NCBI GenBank assembly: GCA_028287185.1
Contig: JAQBQD010000033.1
Location: 1 to 64,000 of the forward strand
From: Gemmatimonadota bacterium
Lineage (GTDB): Bacteria > Gemmatimonadota > Gemmatimonadetes > Longimicrobiales > Longimicrobiaceae
Direction of reading: 5' to 3'
Length of the DNA: 64,000 bases
Each line of letters begins with the position of its first letter. Position 1 is the stretch's first letter. A program made the translations under genes and the position numbers. The notes under the pieces are model-generated. The model was not told the origin of the DNA. It searched no databases and saw nothing but the letters and a program-made list of their open reading frames with translations. Of this stretch, positions 1 through 10,897 are shown piece after piece.

Positions 1-512
1 CCATCCAGCCCACCACAACAAGCCTTTCTACCACACACACGCGGTGCTCCGAGCCGCCTTCCACCTGGAAAGCGCTCGCTCGCGTTTCTCACTTCGCTTC
101 CTTCCTCCTGACCCGAATTGTCAATCAGCCTTGTCGCGGCACGCCGTTCGCCGCGGAGCCCTATAAACTAGCCTGTTTCGCGTGAAAGTCAACCCGCCGC
201 CGGGCCGAACCACGCGGCCGTTCCACCGGGAGTCTTTCGCGAAGAGCCCCGATGATAAACCTGCGTTCGGAGATCGTCAACCCCGTCCGCGGGTTCTCTT
301 CGATCCCTATCTATCTCTCGATTCCCCCGACCTCGCTCGCCTCGACGCCTCGATCGGTTCCAGGTTTCGTTCGAGGGCTTCGAGGATCGTCGAACGCTCG
401 TCGCCGGTCGATCGAAGGCTTCACCCTCGACGATCGCGTCCGAGGCCGGGGCGCGATTACGGCGCGGCGGCCATCCGTTGACCCGCACGCGAGAAGATCG
501 GTCGGCCGCGCG
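1..512. other. Intergenic region, no gene recognised
   Basis: No convincing coding sequence lies here. It sits downstream of the minus-strand PHP gene. A TATAAA hexamer at 162-167 on the plus strand has no matching -35 at 17 nt. The short plus-strand frame that follows (182-481) is arginine- and proline-rich and resembles no family I know. The part from about 240 to 480 is rich in TCGA and GATC words, like several other intergenic stretches in this window. Confidence 0.6.
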
Positions 513-1340
513 TCAGACGGCGTGGATGCCGCCGGCGGCCAGGATCTCGGGCACCTGCTCGGCGGCGACGGAGAAGTCGCCCAGCTTCGTGCGGTGCGGG
601 CCGTGCCAGTCGGAGCCGCCGGTGGGGAACAGGCCCAGGCCCCGGGCGGAGGTCTCCAGCATCTGCGCGTCGGCGGGCGCGGTGTTGGGGCGGAAGCACT
701 CCACGCCGTCCAGCCCGCGGTCCACGAACGCGCGGATCTCGTGCTCGAACATCTCCAGCGGCGGATGCGCCCAGACGGCCAGCCCGCCCGCGGCGTGGAT
801 GGTGTCCACCGCCTCGCGCACGGAGGGGAACTCGGTGGTCACGAAGGCGGTGCCGCCGTCGCGCAGGTACCGGTCGAACGCCTCGCCGTAGTATCGCGTG
901 TGGCCGGCGGCCAGCAGCGCGCGCGCGAGGTGCGGCCGCCCGATGGAGGCGGCGTCCGGCCCGGCGGCCCGCACCACGTCCTCGAACTCGATGCCCACGC
1001 CCTGCTCCTGCAGGCGCGCCACCATGCGCCGCATGCGCTCCTCGCGCCGCGCGACGGAGGCCTCGCAGTGCAGGCGGATGGATTCGGCGCCGGGGTCCAC
1101 GTGATAGCCGAGGACGTGCACCTCCGCGTCGCCGTGGCGGGTACTGATCTCGATGGCGGGGATCAGGCGCAGCCCCGTGCCCACGGCCGCGGACTGCGCC
1201 TCGCGGACGCCGGCGGCCGTGTCGTGGTCAGCCACGGCCAGCACGTGCAGGCCGCCCTGGACGGCGCCCTGGACGACGGCGGTGGGAGACCACTGGCCGT
1301 CGGACGCATGGGTATGGACGTGCAGGTCGATCCGTCTCAT
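513..1340 (-). CDS. PHP-domain metal-dependent phosphoesterase
   Basis: A 275-residue PHP (polymerase and histidinol phosphatase) protein of the TrpH/RNase AM type. These are stand-alone cytoplasmic phosphoesterases that use a two- or three-metal centre to hydrolyse phosphoesters such as nucleotides or short RNA ends. Seen directly: the N-terminal metal motif HVHTHASD (residues 7-14), VADHD near residue 37, a downstream WAHP, and a C-terminal GGSDWHGPH, so the usual His/Asp ligands are present. The length matches the family. It starts at ATG 1340. The next gene upstream on the same strand ends at 1406 with a strong hairpin between, so the two are probably separate units. The exact substrate cannot be read from sequence. 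Confidence 0.88.
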   Translation of the reverse strand: MRRIDLHVHTHASDGQWSPTAVVQGAVQGGLHVLAVADHDTAAGVREAQSAAVGTGLRLIPAIEISTRHGDAEVHVLGYHVDPGAESIRLHCEASVARREERMRRMVARLQEQGVGIEFEDVVRAAGPDAASIGRPHLARALLAAGHTRYYGEAFDRYLRDGGTAFVTTEFPSVREAVDTIHAAGGLAVWAHPPLEMFEHEIRAFVDRGLDGVECFRPNTAPADAQMLETSARGLGLFPTGGSDWHGPHRTKLGDFSVAAEQVPEILAAGGIHAV

Positions 1341-1359
1341 GAAGTCTCGGGTCGGGAGT

Positions 1360-1388
1360 CCCTCCGCCGGGATGGTCCCGGCGGAGGG
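1360..1388 (-). terminator. Intrinsic terminator-like hairpin
   Basis: A perfect 13-bp stem (1360-1372 with 1376-1388) closes a 3-nt loop, 17 nt beyond the stop of the outer-membrane protein gene. No clear U-tract follows, as is common at this G+C content. Confidence 0.65.
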
Positions 1389-1405
1389 TGGAACGCATCC
1401 GCGAG

Positions 1406-2002
1406 CTAGCGGCGCCAGGCGAGGCCGATGCCCCAGTCGGGGCTGGCGCTGCTGAGCCCCAGGCCCAGGCGCACGGACAGGTTGGGCTGCAGCCCGAAGT
1501 CCAGCCCCAGGTCCACGAGCGCGTCGGCGCCCAGCTTGTCCGAGTGGTCCAGGCTGCGGGACAGCGCGATGCGCGGGTGGAGGTAGGGGCTGACGGTGAA
1601 GGTGCCGGGCACGAAGGTGTGCCCGACGGTGAGCCCGGCGGCGAAGCCGAGCGCGCTCTGGTCGCCCAGGACGCCCTGCGCGCTGCCGGTGAGGGCCAGC
1701 GCGACGGGTGCGCCCTGCACCGCGAGCGGCTTGCGCAGCTCGACGCCTACGGTGGCCGCGCCGCTGCCCACGTCGATGAAGCCGCCGCGCAGCCCCAGGT
1801 CGTACCCGGAGCGGGAGCGCTGCCGCCAGATGCCCTCGATCGCCGTGCCGGCGCCGTCGCTCACGTACAGGCCCACGTCCCCCGAGGAGGTCGGGCCCAT
1901 GAAGCTGGGGGTGAACACCTGTGCGTGCGCCGCGCGACCCGCGAGCAGCGCGGCGGCGAGGGCGAGGGAGCTGCCGAGCCTGCGGACGTTCGTCTGCGTC
2001 AT
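1406..2002 (-). CDS. Small outer-membrane beta-barrel protein (hypothetical)
   Basis: A 198-residue exported protein. The N-terminus has a basic segment, a hydrophobic core (SSLALAAALLAG) and an A-H-A cleavage site near residue 27, a classical signal peptide. The mature part is made of alternating glycine-rich amphipathic strands such as LGLRGGF, VGVELRK and VRLGLGL. It ends in an aromatic/basic strand (WGIGLAWRR), typical of 8-strand outer-membrane barrels. I chose ATG 2002 rather than the upstream in-frame ATG at 2110 because it begins the signal peptide. I do not recognise a specific family. The role is unknown, and the gene appears monocistronic, followed by a hairpin. Confidence 0.7.
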   Translation of the reverse strand: MTQTNVRRLGSSLALAAALLAGRAAHAQVFTPSFMGPTSSGDVGLYVSDGAGTAIEGIWRQRSRSGYDLGLRGGFIDVGSGAATVGVELRKPLAVQGAPVALALTGSAQGVLGDQSALGFAAGLTVGHTFVPGTFTVSPYLHPRIALSRSLDHSDKLGADALVDLGLDFGLQPNLSVRLGLGLSSASPDWGIGLAWRR

Positions 2003-2133
2003 GACCTTCCGTGCCTTGCGATCGGGAAAAAGACGGACCGCCGCTCCCCCCGCGGGTGGAGGGGCGGTTCTCTCGTACCCCGCGCGGCGATCAAGTTTCG
2101 GACCAGGCACCGGCGCGGGGTCCGGAACGACGA

Positions 2134-2168
2134 GGGCCCCCGCCGCTTGCGAGAAGCGCCGGGGGCCC
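2134..2168 (-). terminator. Terminator of the ATP synthase operon
   Basis: A 15-bp stem with one mismatch (2134-2148 with 2154-2168) and a 5-nt loop begins 26 nt after the atpC stop codon. It is the only strong hairpin between the operon and the next gene. Confidence 0.75.
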
Positions 2169-2194
2169 GTGCGTCGGCGGGTGTGGGACGAGGC

Positions 2195-2475
2195 CTACGC
2201 CGCCTCGGCCCGCTCTCCCAGCACCGTCACCACGTCGTCGACCACCTGCAGGAAGCCGCCGCTGACGTGGAAGACGGACTCGGACGCGCCCTGCTTGATG
2301 CGGAGCGTGCCCGTGCCCAGCAGCGCCATGAGCGGGGCGTGCCCGCGGAGGATGCCGAGCTGGCCCGTCCAGGCGGGAGCGACCACCTGGTCGGCCTCGC
2401 CCTCGAAGACCGTGGCCTCCGGGGTGATGACCGAGACGCGCAGGGCGCCGGCCGCGGCGCCGGAGGGGGCGGCCA

Positions 2476-2476
<1 letters not shown>
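2195..2476 (-). CDS. atpC: F1Fo ATP synthase subunit epsilon, short form
   Basis: Central-stalk subunit of F1, 93 residues. It carries the N-terminal beta-sandwich signature (VITPEATVFEGEADQVVAP, then GQLGILRGHAPLMALLGTG) that binds gamma and the c-ring. It ends directly after the sandwich, at VVTVLGERAEAA. Common epsilon subunits of about 135 residues add a C-terminal two-helix hairpin that can insert into F1 and inhibit ATP hydrolysis; that domain is missing here. The start is fixed by a TGATG junction, where the atpD stop and the atpC start share one base at 2476. Short epsilons are known in some phyla, so this is a lineage trait rather than an obvious mutation. Confidence 0.93.
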
Positions 2477-3954
<1,478 letters not shown>

Positions 3955-3983
3955 CTATGGTCTCCTTGTCGGTGTTCCGGCTT

Positions 3984-4853
3984 CTATTCCAGCGCCGCAG
4001 CGCCGCCGACGATCTCGGCGATCTCCTGCGTGATGGCGGCCTGGCGCACCCGGTTGTAGGTGCGAGTGAGGGCCTCGAGCATGTCGCCCGCGTTGTCGGT
4101 GGCGTTCTTCATCGCCGTGCGCTGCGCGCCGTAGAACCCGGCGACGGTCTCCACCAGCGCGCGGTACACGCTGTTGCGCACGTACAGGGGCAGGATCTGC
4201 CCCAGGATCTCGTCGGCGCCGGGCTCCAGGATGTAGTCCGGCTGGCGCCCCTCGCCCTCCGCGGCCGGCGGAGTCTGCACCGGCAGCACCTGCAGCGTGG
4301 TGGGGGGTGTGCTGAGCGCCGAGTTGAAGCGCGCGTACACCAGGTACACGGCGTCCAGCGCCCCGCTGGTGAACTCGTCCATCAGCAGGTTCACCAGGCG
4401 CTCGGCGTCCGCCGCCGTGGGGCGGTCGCCGATGTCGGTGACGCCCGTGCGCATGGTCTCGCCCTGATAGCGGAAGAAGGACAGGCCCTTCTTGCCCGCC
4501 ACGTGCAGCTCGGTCTCGACGCCACGCGCGCGCAGGTCGCGAAGGAGCTCGCGCGCCTGGCGGATCAGGTTGGTGTTGAACGCGCCCGCCAGGCCGCGGT
4601 TGCCCGTCAGCAGCAGCACCGCCGCTCGGCGCGGCGTCTCGGGCTGGCGCAGCAGCGGGTAGCGGCTGGCCAGCTCGGGGTTCAGCAGGCGGCCGATCAC
4701 CTCGGCCAGCCGCTCCGCGTAGGGGCGCGCGGCCTCCACGCGGTCCTGCGCGCGCTTCAGCTTGGACGTGGCCACCATCTCCATCGTCCGCGTGATCTTG
4801 CGCGTGTTCTGGACCGAGCGGATCCGGCCCTTCAGTTCTCTGGCCTTGGCCAT
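3984..4853 (-). CDS. atpG: F1Fo ATP synthase subunit gamma
   Basis: Rotor shaft of F1, 289 residues. It shows the conserved N-terminal helix (ELKGRIRSVQNTRKITRTMEMVATSKLKRA) and the C-terminal helix (MKNATDNAGDMLEALTRTYNRVRQAAITQEIAEIVGGA), which pair as a coiled coil inside the alpha-beta hexamer. The length is normal. It lies 36 nt after atpA and 29 nt before atpD in the operon. Confidence 0.97.
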   Translation of the reverse strand: MAKARELKGRIRSVQNTRKITRTMEMVATSKLKRAQDRVEAARPYAERLAEVIGRLLNPELASRYPLLRQPETPRRAAVLLLTGNRGLAGAFNTNLIRQARELLRDLRARGVETELHVAGKKGLSFFRYQGETMRTGVTDIGDRPTAADAERLVNLLMDEFTSGALDAVYLVYARFNSALSTPPTTLQVLPVQTPPAAEGEGRQPDYILEPGADEILGQILPLYVRNSVYRALVETVAGFYGAQRTAMKNATDNAGDMLEALTRTYNRVRQAAITQEIAEIVGGAAALE

Positions 4854-4889
4854 GTTGGTTGCCTCGCGATCGGCGTCGGGTCGGGCCGC

Positions 4890-6584
<1,695 letters not shown>

Positions 6585-6707
6585 CTCTCTATCCTTTCCC
6601 GTCCAGCGGGCGCTGGTGTTCGATATGCCGGTGCTTCCGGTCCTACGACCGCGGGACGGCGCGGGGCGCCGGCCCTTTCATGGAACCAAGTGTGCTGCCC
6701 TGCCCGT

Positions 6708-7283
6708 CTAGACCGCGGCGGCGCCGTGCGGCAGCCCGACCGCGACCAGCCTGCGCTTCAGCTCCTGCGCCCGGCGGCGCACCGACCCGTCCAGGATCTG
6801 GTCGCCCACGCGAACCACGATGCCGCCGATCAGGCTCTCGTCCACCGAGAACGTGGGCACCACGGCCGTCCCGAGCTTCTGCTCCAGGGCGCGGCGGATC
6901 TCCTCGCGGAACGCCTCGTCGGCCGGGGCGGCGAGCGCCACCTGCACGCGGGTGCGCCCCTCCATGCGGTCCACCAGGTCCGAGTACGCGTCGGCGATCT
7001 CGGGGAGCAGCGCCTGGCGGCGCTTCTCCACCACCACCTCCACGAAGCGGACGAAGAGCTCGGGCGCGCGGCCCGCCAGCGCGCCGCGCAGCGCCTCGCG
7101 CTTGGCCGCGGGGGCGATGCGGGGCGTCTCCAGGAAGCCGCGGATGCGGGCGTCGGAGCGCACCAGCTCGGCCAGCCCGGCGGCCGCCTCGAGGAACTCG
7201 TCCACGGCGGTGCGGCCCCCGTTGCGCTCGGCCAGCGAGAGCAGCGTCTCGGCGTAGTTGCGCGCGATGATGGAGGAGCGCAC
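6708..7283 (-). CDS. atpH: F1Fo ATP synthase subunit delta
   Basis: Peripheral-stalk subunit, 191 residues, linking F1 alpha to the b subunits. The family pattern is clear: IARNYAETLLSLAERNG at the N-terminus, a six-helix domain, and the C-terminal VPTFSVDESLIGGIVVRVGDQILDGSVRRRAQELKRRL. It starts at ATG 7283, only 3 nt after the atpF stop. Confidence 0.95.
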   Translation of the reverse strand: MRSSIIARNYAETLLSLAERNGGRTAVDEFLEAAAGLAELVRSDARIRGFLETPRIAPAAKREALRGALAGRAPELFVRFVEVVVEKRRQALLPEIADAYSDLVDRMEGRTRVQVALAAPADEAFREEIRRALEQKLGTAVVPTFSVDESLIGGIVVRVGDQILDGSVRRRAQELKRRLVAVGLPHGAAAV

Positions 7284-7286
7284 GGG

Positions 7287-7874
7287 TCAGGCCCCCGCGC
7301 CGCTGCCGGCGGTGCGGTCCAGCTCCACGCGCGCCAGGTAGTCCAGCACCATGCGCCGGTCGTCGTCGCCCGTCAGGCTGCGCTGCACCAGCTTCTCGGC
7401 GGCGGCCAGGGCGATGTCCACGGCCTCGCGGCGCACCGACTCCAGCGCGCTCTGGCGCTCGGCTTCGATGTCGCGGCGGGCGCGCTGCATCAGCTCCTCG
7501 TGCTCGCGGCGCGCGGCGGTGACCATCTCCTCGCGAATGCGCTCGCCCGTGGTGCGGGCCTCGCCCAGCGCGTCCTGCACGCGCACGCGGGTCTCCTCCA
7601 GCACGCGGCGCTGCTCGTCCGCGTGGGCGGCGGCCTCGGCGCGGTCGCGCTCGGCGCCGGCGATGAGGTCGCGGATCTGCTGCTCGCGGGCCTCGACGGC
7701 GCCGATGATGTGGGGCCAGGCGTACTTGCCGAGCACGATCAGGACGACCACGAAGATGATGAACGTCCAGATCATCAGCCCGACGTTCACGTCCAGCGGC
7801 CCGGCCTCCTCGGCGTAGAGGGGCGTGGCGGTCAGGAGCAGCACCGGGACGATGCGAAGCAGCTTTGCGATCAT
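7287..7874 (-). CDS. atpF: F1Fo ATP synthase subunit b
   Basis: Peripheral-stalk membrane subunit, 195 residues. Residues 1-21 look like a cleavable signal peptide ending Y-A-E. It is followed by one membrane helix (about 33-49) and a long charged, alanine-rich coiled coil (60-180) that dimerises and reaches delta. A cleavable signal before the single anchor is known in some Gram-negative b subunits, and subunit a here also has a signal-like N-terminus. An 81-nt spacer with a hairpin separates it from atpE. Confidence 0.95.
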   Translation of the reverse strand: MIAKLLRIVPVLLLTATPLYAEEAGPLDVNVGLMIWTFIIFVVVLIVLGKYAWPHIIGAVEAREQQIRDLIAGAERDRAEAAAHADEQRRVLEETRVRVQDALGEARTTGERIREEMVTAARREHEELMQRARRDIEAERQSALESVRREAVDIALAAAEKLVQRSLTGDDDRRMVLDYLARVELDRTAGSGAGA

Positions 7875-7915
7875 GGCTTCAAGAAACCTTGGCTTGGTCT
7901 GGATCAGGGATGGGC

Positions 7916-7945
7916 GCGGCGGGGACCCCGGAAGGCCCCCGCCGC
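7916..7945 (-). other. Intercistronic hairpin between atpE and atpF
   Basis: A 9-bp all-G/C stem (7916-7924 with 7937-7945) begins 11 nt after the atpE stop. In other bacteria, structures next to atpE help set high c-subunit output by protecting mRNA or attenuating read-through. That role is inferred here from position only. Confidence 0.5.
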
Positions 7946-7955
7946 CCCGTGCGCC

Positions 7956-8225
7956 TCAGTGGCCCAGGACGCCGTTCACGGTGCCGCGGACCATCAGCGC
8001 CACGATCAGCGCGAAGAAGGTGGCGCCCTCGATGAGCGCCGCCAGGATGATCGCCGCCGTCTGGATCTGGCCGGCGATCTCGGGCTGGCGCGCCATGCCC
8101 TCGGTGGCGCCGCGGCCGATGAGGCCGATGCCCAGGCCCGCGCCGATGATGGCAAGGCCGGCGCCGATGCCGGCGCCCAGGAGGCCGTTGGTCAGGAACT
8201 CGTAGCTGGTGGCTGCAGCCTGCAT
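7956..8225 (-). CDS. atpE: F1Fo ATP synthase subunit c
   Basis: Proteolipid forming the rotating c-ring, 89 residues, two membrane helices. The polar loop RQPE is at 46-49. The ion-binding carboxylate is Glu66 within ALIEGATFF. The residue after Glu66 is glycine rather than the Ser/Thr of sodium-type rings, so a proton ring is predicted. ATG 8225 is chosen because it gives the normal length and has a GGAG Shine-Dalgarno 8 nt upstream; the longer upstream frame is non-coding. The gene is flanked by unusually wide gaps within the operon, 327 nt before and 81 nt after. Confidence 0.97.
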   Translation of the reverse strand: MQAAATSYEFLTNGLLGAGIGAGLAIIGAGLGIGLIGRGATEGMARQPEIAGQIQTAAIILAALIEGATFFALIVALMVRGTVNGVLGH

Positions 8226-8552
8226 GGTCGTTCTCCGTTGGTGTCTCGCGAAACCTCGTCTCGGGCACCGCTCGCTGCGGCCTTTCGCGGCCGTGGACGC
8301 TCGTCCCACCCTCGGCGCATCGCGCCGCGCGTCCTCCCCGGGCGCCCATCTCCCGGGTACTGTACGGCGGCGGGGCGAGCATCCCCGCGCCGGCGGCCTT
8401 CGGGGCAGGCCGCGGCCCTGTACTGCGTCATCGGTCGATCGACCACCCGCGCGATCGAGCGAACCCGGATCCATCAACCGATCCGACGACCTTCCGACCA
8501 GCCCGCCGACGACTGCCAGCCCGTTCGACGTCGAGCCGGCCCGCCGACCCGG
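8226..8552 (-). other. 327-nt intercistronic gap atpB-atpE
   Basis: No coding sequence is visible. The part near atpB (8431-8485) has four GATC tetramers in about 50 nt. The part near atpE has a small palindrome around 8277-8293 (GGCC...GGCC). It may hold an internal promoter or processing site for atpE, but I see no good -35/-10 pair. Confidence 0.5.
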
Positions 8553-9536
8553 TCAGTGCGCGTGGCGGATCAGGCCGATGAAGACGCTGGTCAGCACCAC
8601 GAACACATAGGCCTGCAGGAAGGCCACGAACAGCTCCAGGAACGTGAGCATCAGCGCCATGAGGCCTGGGCCCACGAAGGCCGCGCCGCCGAACGCCAGG
8701 CCCACGCCGAACAGCGACAGCAGCACGATGTGCCCGGCCATCATGTTGGCCATGAGGCGCACGGCCAGGGCGAAGGGCTTGGCCAGCTTGCCCAGCAGCT
8801 CCACCGGGGTCATGATGACCGCCATGATGGGCACCAGCCACCGCGGCAGGCCGTGCGGGATGTACACGATGGTCTTGAGGTAGCCCACCGGCCCCAGCGC
8901 CCGCATGCCCGAGACCTCCACCACGACGAACGAGATGGTGGCGAGGGCGGCGGTCACCGCGATGTTGGCGGTGGCGCTGGCGCCCCAGGGCAGCAGGCCG
9001 AACAGGTTGGCGACCAGGATGAAGAAGAACAGCGTCACCAGGTAGCCGGCGTACCCTTCGCCGCCGTGCCCGATGTTCTGCATCACCACCTCGTCGCGGA
9101 AGAAGAGCACCGCGGCCTCCACCGCGTTGTGCCGCTTCTTGCCCGGCGAGCGCCCCGCCTCGCGCCGCTTGGCGGCCATGCCGGCGGGGATGAAGACCAG
9201 CAGCAGCACCAGCCCGGTGAGCCAGATGAAGACGATGTGGCGCGTGGGCGTCATGTCCACCGGCCCCACCTGCCACGAGTGCTCGGCGGGCAGCTCGATC
9301 TCGCCGAAGGGCGGGAACTCGAGGGTGCGCCCGTCCTGCACGTGGTGCATGGGGTCGAACTCGGGGGCCCTGCCGCCCTTCGCGGGCTCCACGGCGTGCG
9401 CCTGCGACGACGAGAGCGCCTTCGACTCCTCGGCGGACACCGACGCGGGCGCCTGGGGCCCCGCGTTGGGCGTGGCCTGGGCCGCCAGCGAGGGGGCGGC
9501 GAGGAGCAGCGTCAGCAGTACGGCCTTCAGTTTCAT
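8553..9536 (-). CDS. atpB: F1Fo ATP synthase subunit a
   Basis: Stator channel subunit, 327 residues. A signal-like N-terminus (about 1-19) is followed by a roughly 75-residue hydrophilic segment and then the usual membrane helices from about residue 100. The essential arginine that faces the c-ring carboxylate is Arg260 in AVRLMANMMAGH. Conserved NLFGLLPW and the C-terminal FVAFLQAYVFVVLTSVFI are present. The N-terminal extension is longer than in E. coli. ATG 9536 overlaps the upstream atpI-type stop as ATGA, which fixes the start. Confidence 0.96.
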   Translation of the reverse strand: MKLKAVLLTLLLAAPSLAAQATPNAGPQAPASVSAEESKALSSSQAHAVEPAKGGRAPEFDPMHHVQDGRTLEFPPFGEIELPAEHSWQVGPVDMTPTRHIVFIWLTGLVLLLVFIPAGMAAKRREAGRSPGKKRHNAVEAAVLFFRDEVVMQNIGHGGEGYAGYLVTLFFFILVANLFGLLPWGASATANIAVTAALATISFVVVEVSGMRALGPVGYLKTIVYIPHGLPRWLVPIMAVIMTPVELLGKLAKPFALAVRLMANMMAGHIVLLSLFGVGLAFGGAAFVGPGLMALMLTFLELFVAFLQAYVFVVLTSVFIGLIRHAH

Positions 9537-9907
9537 CCTTGTACGGTCCTCGGCGAACGAGGCTTCAGGAACGCCGGCTCCAGCATGGTGGTCAGCCAGA
9601 AGACGGCGACGAGCGAGAAGAGCGTCGGGCCGAACGGCAGCGCCGCGCGCGGCACCACCAGGAACGCCACCAGGGCGAAGATCGCGAAGCGGGCCAGCAG
9701 GCCCAGCCCGTACCCGATCCACGCGCGCCCGGGATACAGCCACACCAGGAACACCCAGAACGACGCCACCTGCACCATCCACCCCAGGCCCACGCCGACC
9801 AGCACGCCCCAGCGCCCGGCGGGTCCGCTGGAGAGAGCGGCGATGGCGGCGACGAGCGCGGCCACCAGGGTGACGGACACGGTGTAGCGGATGCCCTGCG
9901 CCGTCAC
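9533..9907 (-). CDS. AtpI-type ATP synthase assembly membrane protein
   Basis: A 124-residue protein with four predicted membrane segments (about 9-28, 34-58, 62-85 and 92-108), in the AtpI/AtpR position just before atpB. AtpI-family proteins assist c-ring assembly or stabilise Fo. It starts at GTG 9907, overlapping the previous stop as GTGA, and its own stop overlaps the atpB start as ATGA, so three genes are translationally coupled. Family assignment rests on topology and position rather than a strong motif. Confidence 0.75.
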   Translation of the reverse strand: MTAQGIRYTVSVTLVAALVAAIAALSSGPAGRWGVLVGVGLGWMVQVASFWVFLVWLYPGRAWIGYGLGLLARFAIFALVAFLVVPRAALPFGPTLFSLVAVFWLTTMLEPAFLKPRSPRTVQG

Positions 9908-10167
9908 GGCTTCCCCTTCCCGCCGCTGCCGGCGCGGTCGCGGGGCTCCACGACCAGGCGGCGGTACATCGACCAGAAGCCGGCCACGAGGCCCACGGTG
10001 ACCCCGGCGATCATCAGCCACGGGTCGGTGCCCAGGCGCTGGTCGGCCCACTGGCCCAGGAAGAAGAAGAGGAGGATGGATGCCGCGAAGCCCAGCCCCA
10101 CCCCCGCGTACCGGCCCGCGTCGGACTCCTGGTCCTTGCGGTGCGGCCCTGCCGGGTCTGGAGCCAT
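9904..10167 (-). CDS. AtpZ/AtpI family protein, first gene of the atp operon
   Basis: An 87-residue protein with two membrane helices. The first contains GVGLGFAASILLFFFLGQW and is followed by ADQRLGTDPW; the second contains AGVTVGLVAGFWSMYRRL. This two-helix pattern with a short Asp/Gly loop is typical of AtpZ/AtpQ-like proteins encoded ahead of atpI in F-ATPase operons, thought to support Mg2+ handling or assembly. ATG 10167 has a GAGGAGGG ribosome-binding site 8-9 nt upstream and lies about 37 nt from the predicted transcription start. Confidence 0.85.
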   Translation of the reverse strand: MAPDPAGPHRKDQESDAGRYAGVGLGFAASILLFFFLGQWADQRLGTDPWLMIAGVTVGLVAGFWSMYRRLVVEPRDRAGSGGKGKP

Positions 10168-10210
10168 TCGGACACCCTCCTCGTGCTCGCCCCTGGATTG
10201 ACGGAGCGCC

Positions 10211-10239
10211 AATATACCGGCTTGTGAAATTTTTCGCAA
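10211..10239 (-). promoter_or_regulatory. Predicted housekeeping promoter of the atp operon
   Basis: On the minus strand: -35 TTGCGA (10234-10239), a 17-nt spacer, and -10 TATATT (10211-10216). The spacing is ideal, and the start site would lie about 37 nt upstream of the first atp gene. The stretch is visibly A+T-rich against its surroundings. Confidence 0.75.
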
Positions 10240-10269
10240 GCATTCGGGGCGGCCCCGCGACGGGCGTGC

Positions 10270-10298
10270 TTGACGGCCCGGTTTTGCGGCCTTTATCT
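10270..10298 (+). promoter_or_regulatory. Predicted promoter of the BsuPI-like lipoprotein gene
   Basis: -35 TTGACG (10270-10275), 17-nt spacer, -10 TTATCT (10293-10298), reading away from the atp promoter. The two promoters are divergent and their -35 elements are about 30 nt apart. The same TTATCT hexamer recurs before other genes here (13528, and 46546 on the minus strand). Confidence 0.65.
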
Positions 10299-10404
10299 TG
10301 CTTTTTCGCATGTTTTTCCGCCGCCGCCACGTGGCCGGCGGACCCGCCGGGCGGCGGATGCCTCCGCGCCCGGCCGCCCCCACGCGCGAGGCCACGCGAT
10401 CCGC

Positions 10405-10854
10405 ATGCCCAAGCCAGCCCTCCGCTCCGTCCTCGGCCTCGTGGTGCTCGCCGCCCTGGCCGCCTGCGTCCCCCCGCCGCACCCGGCCGCCATGCCCGCG
10501 CCCCGCTCCGCCGAGCCGCTCGTCTCGTCCCTGCAGGTGGCGCCCCAGGCGGACGGGGTGCACCTCGTCCTGCAGGTGACCAACGCCGGCTCCGCGCCGG
10601 TGGCGCTCACCTTCGGCACCGGGCAGAGCTTCGACTTCGCCGTCGCGCGCGGCGGGACCGAGCTGTGGCGCTGGTCCGCCGACCGCATGTTCACGCAGGC
10701 GGTGCGCGAGACCTCCGTCGCCCCGGGCCAGACGCTGCGCTACGAGGCGACCTGGACGCCGCCGGCCGGCACGCACGGCCCGCTCACGGCGCGCGGGTGG
10801 CTGACGGCGGCGGGGGTGCGGGCGGAGCAGTCCGCCGGCTTCACCCTGCCCTGA
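10405..10854 (+). CDS. Lipoprotein with BsuPI-like (proteinase-inhibitor-fold) domain
   Basis: A 149-residue predicted lipoprotein with a lipobox LAAC (Cys near residue 17). The mature part resembles the BsuPI domain (intracellular proteinase inhibitor of Bacillus), an immunoglobulin-like beta sandwich: LVLQVTNAGSAPVALTFGTGQSFDFAV, then GGTELWRWSADRMF and PGQTLRYEATW. In Gram-negative species the domain is usually found in secreted or lipid-anchored proteins, and inhibitor activity is unproven. I chose ATG 10405 because it begins the signal peptide; the upstream in-frame ATG at 10270 falls inside the promoter. Confidence 0.8.
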   Translation: MPKPALRSVLGLVVLAALAACVPPPHPAAMPAPRSAEPLVSSLQVAPQADGVHLVLQVTNAGSAPVALTFGTGQSFDFAVARGGTELWRWSADRMFTQAVRETSVAPGQTLRYEATWTPPAGTHGPLTARGWLTAAGVRAEQSAGFTLP

Positions 10855-10897
10855 CCACCCCGGCGCGCCCTCCGCGCCGCACGCCGCCCTCCCGCCC

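Noticed and set aside
182-481. A short plus-strand frame after a TATAAA hexamer
   Set aside because: Arg/Pro/Ser-rich, no ribosome-binding site, no -35 at proper distance, no family resemblance.
252-1409. A 385-residue plus-strand frame opposite the PHP gene
   Set aside because: Low-complexity composition and full overlap with a clearly conserved PHP protein.
7956-8225. Sodium-type c-ring
   Set aside because: Glu66 is followed by Gly rather than Ser/Thr, and the Gln/Val pattern of Na+ rings is not present, so a proton ring is the better reading.
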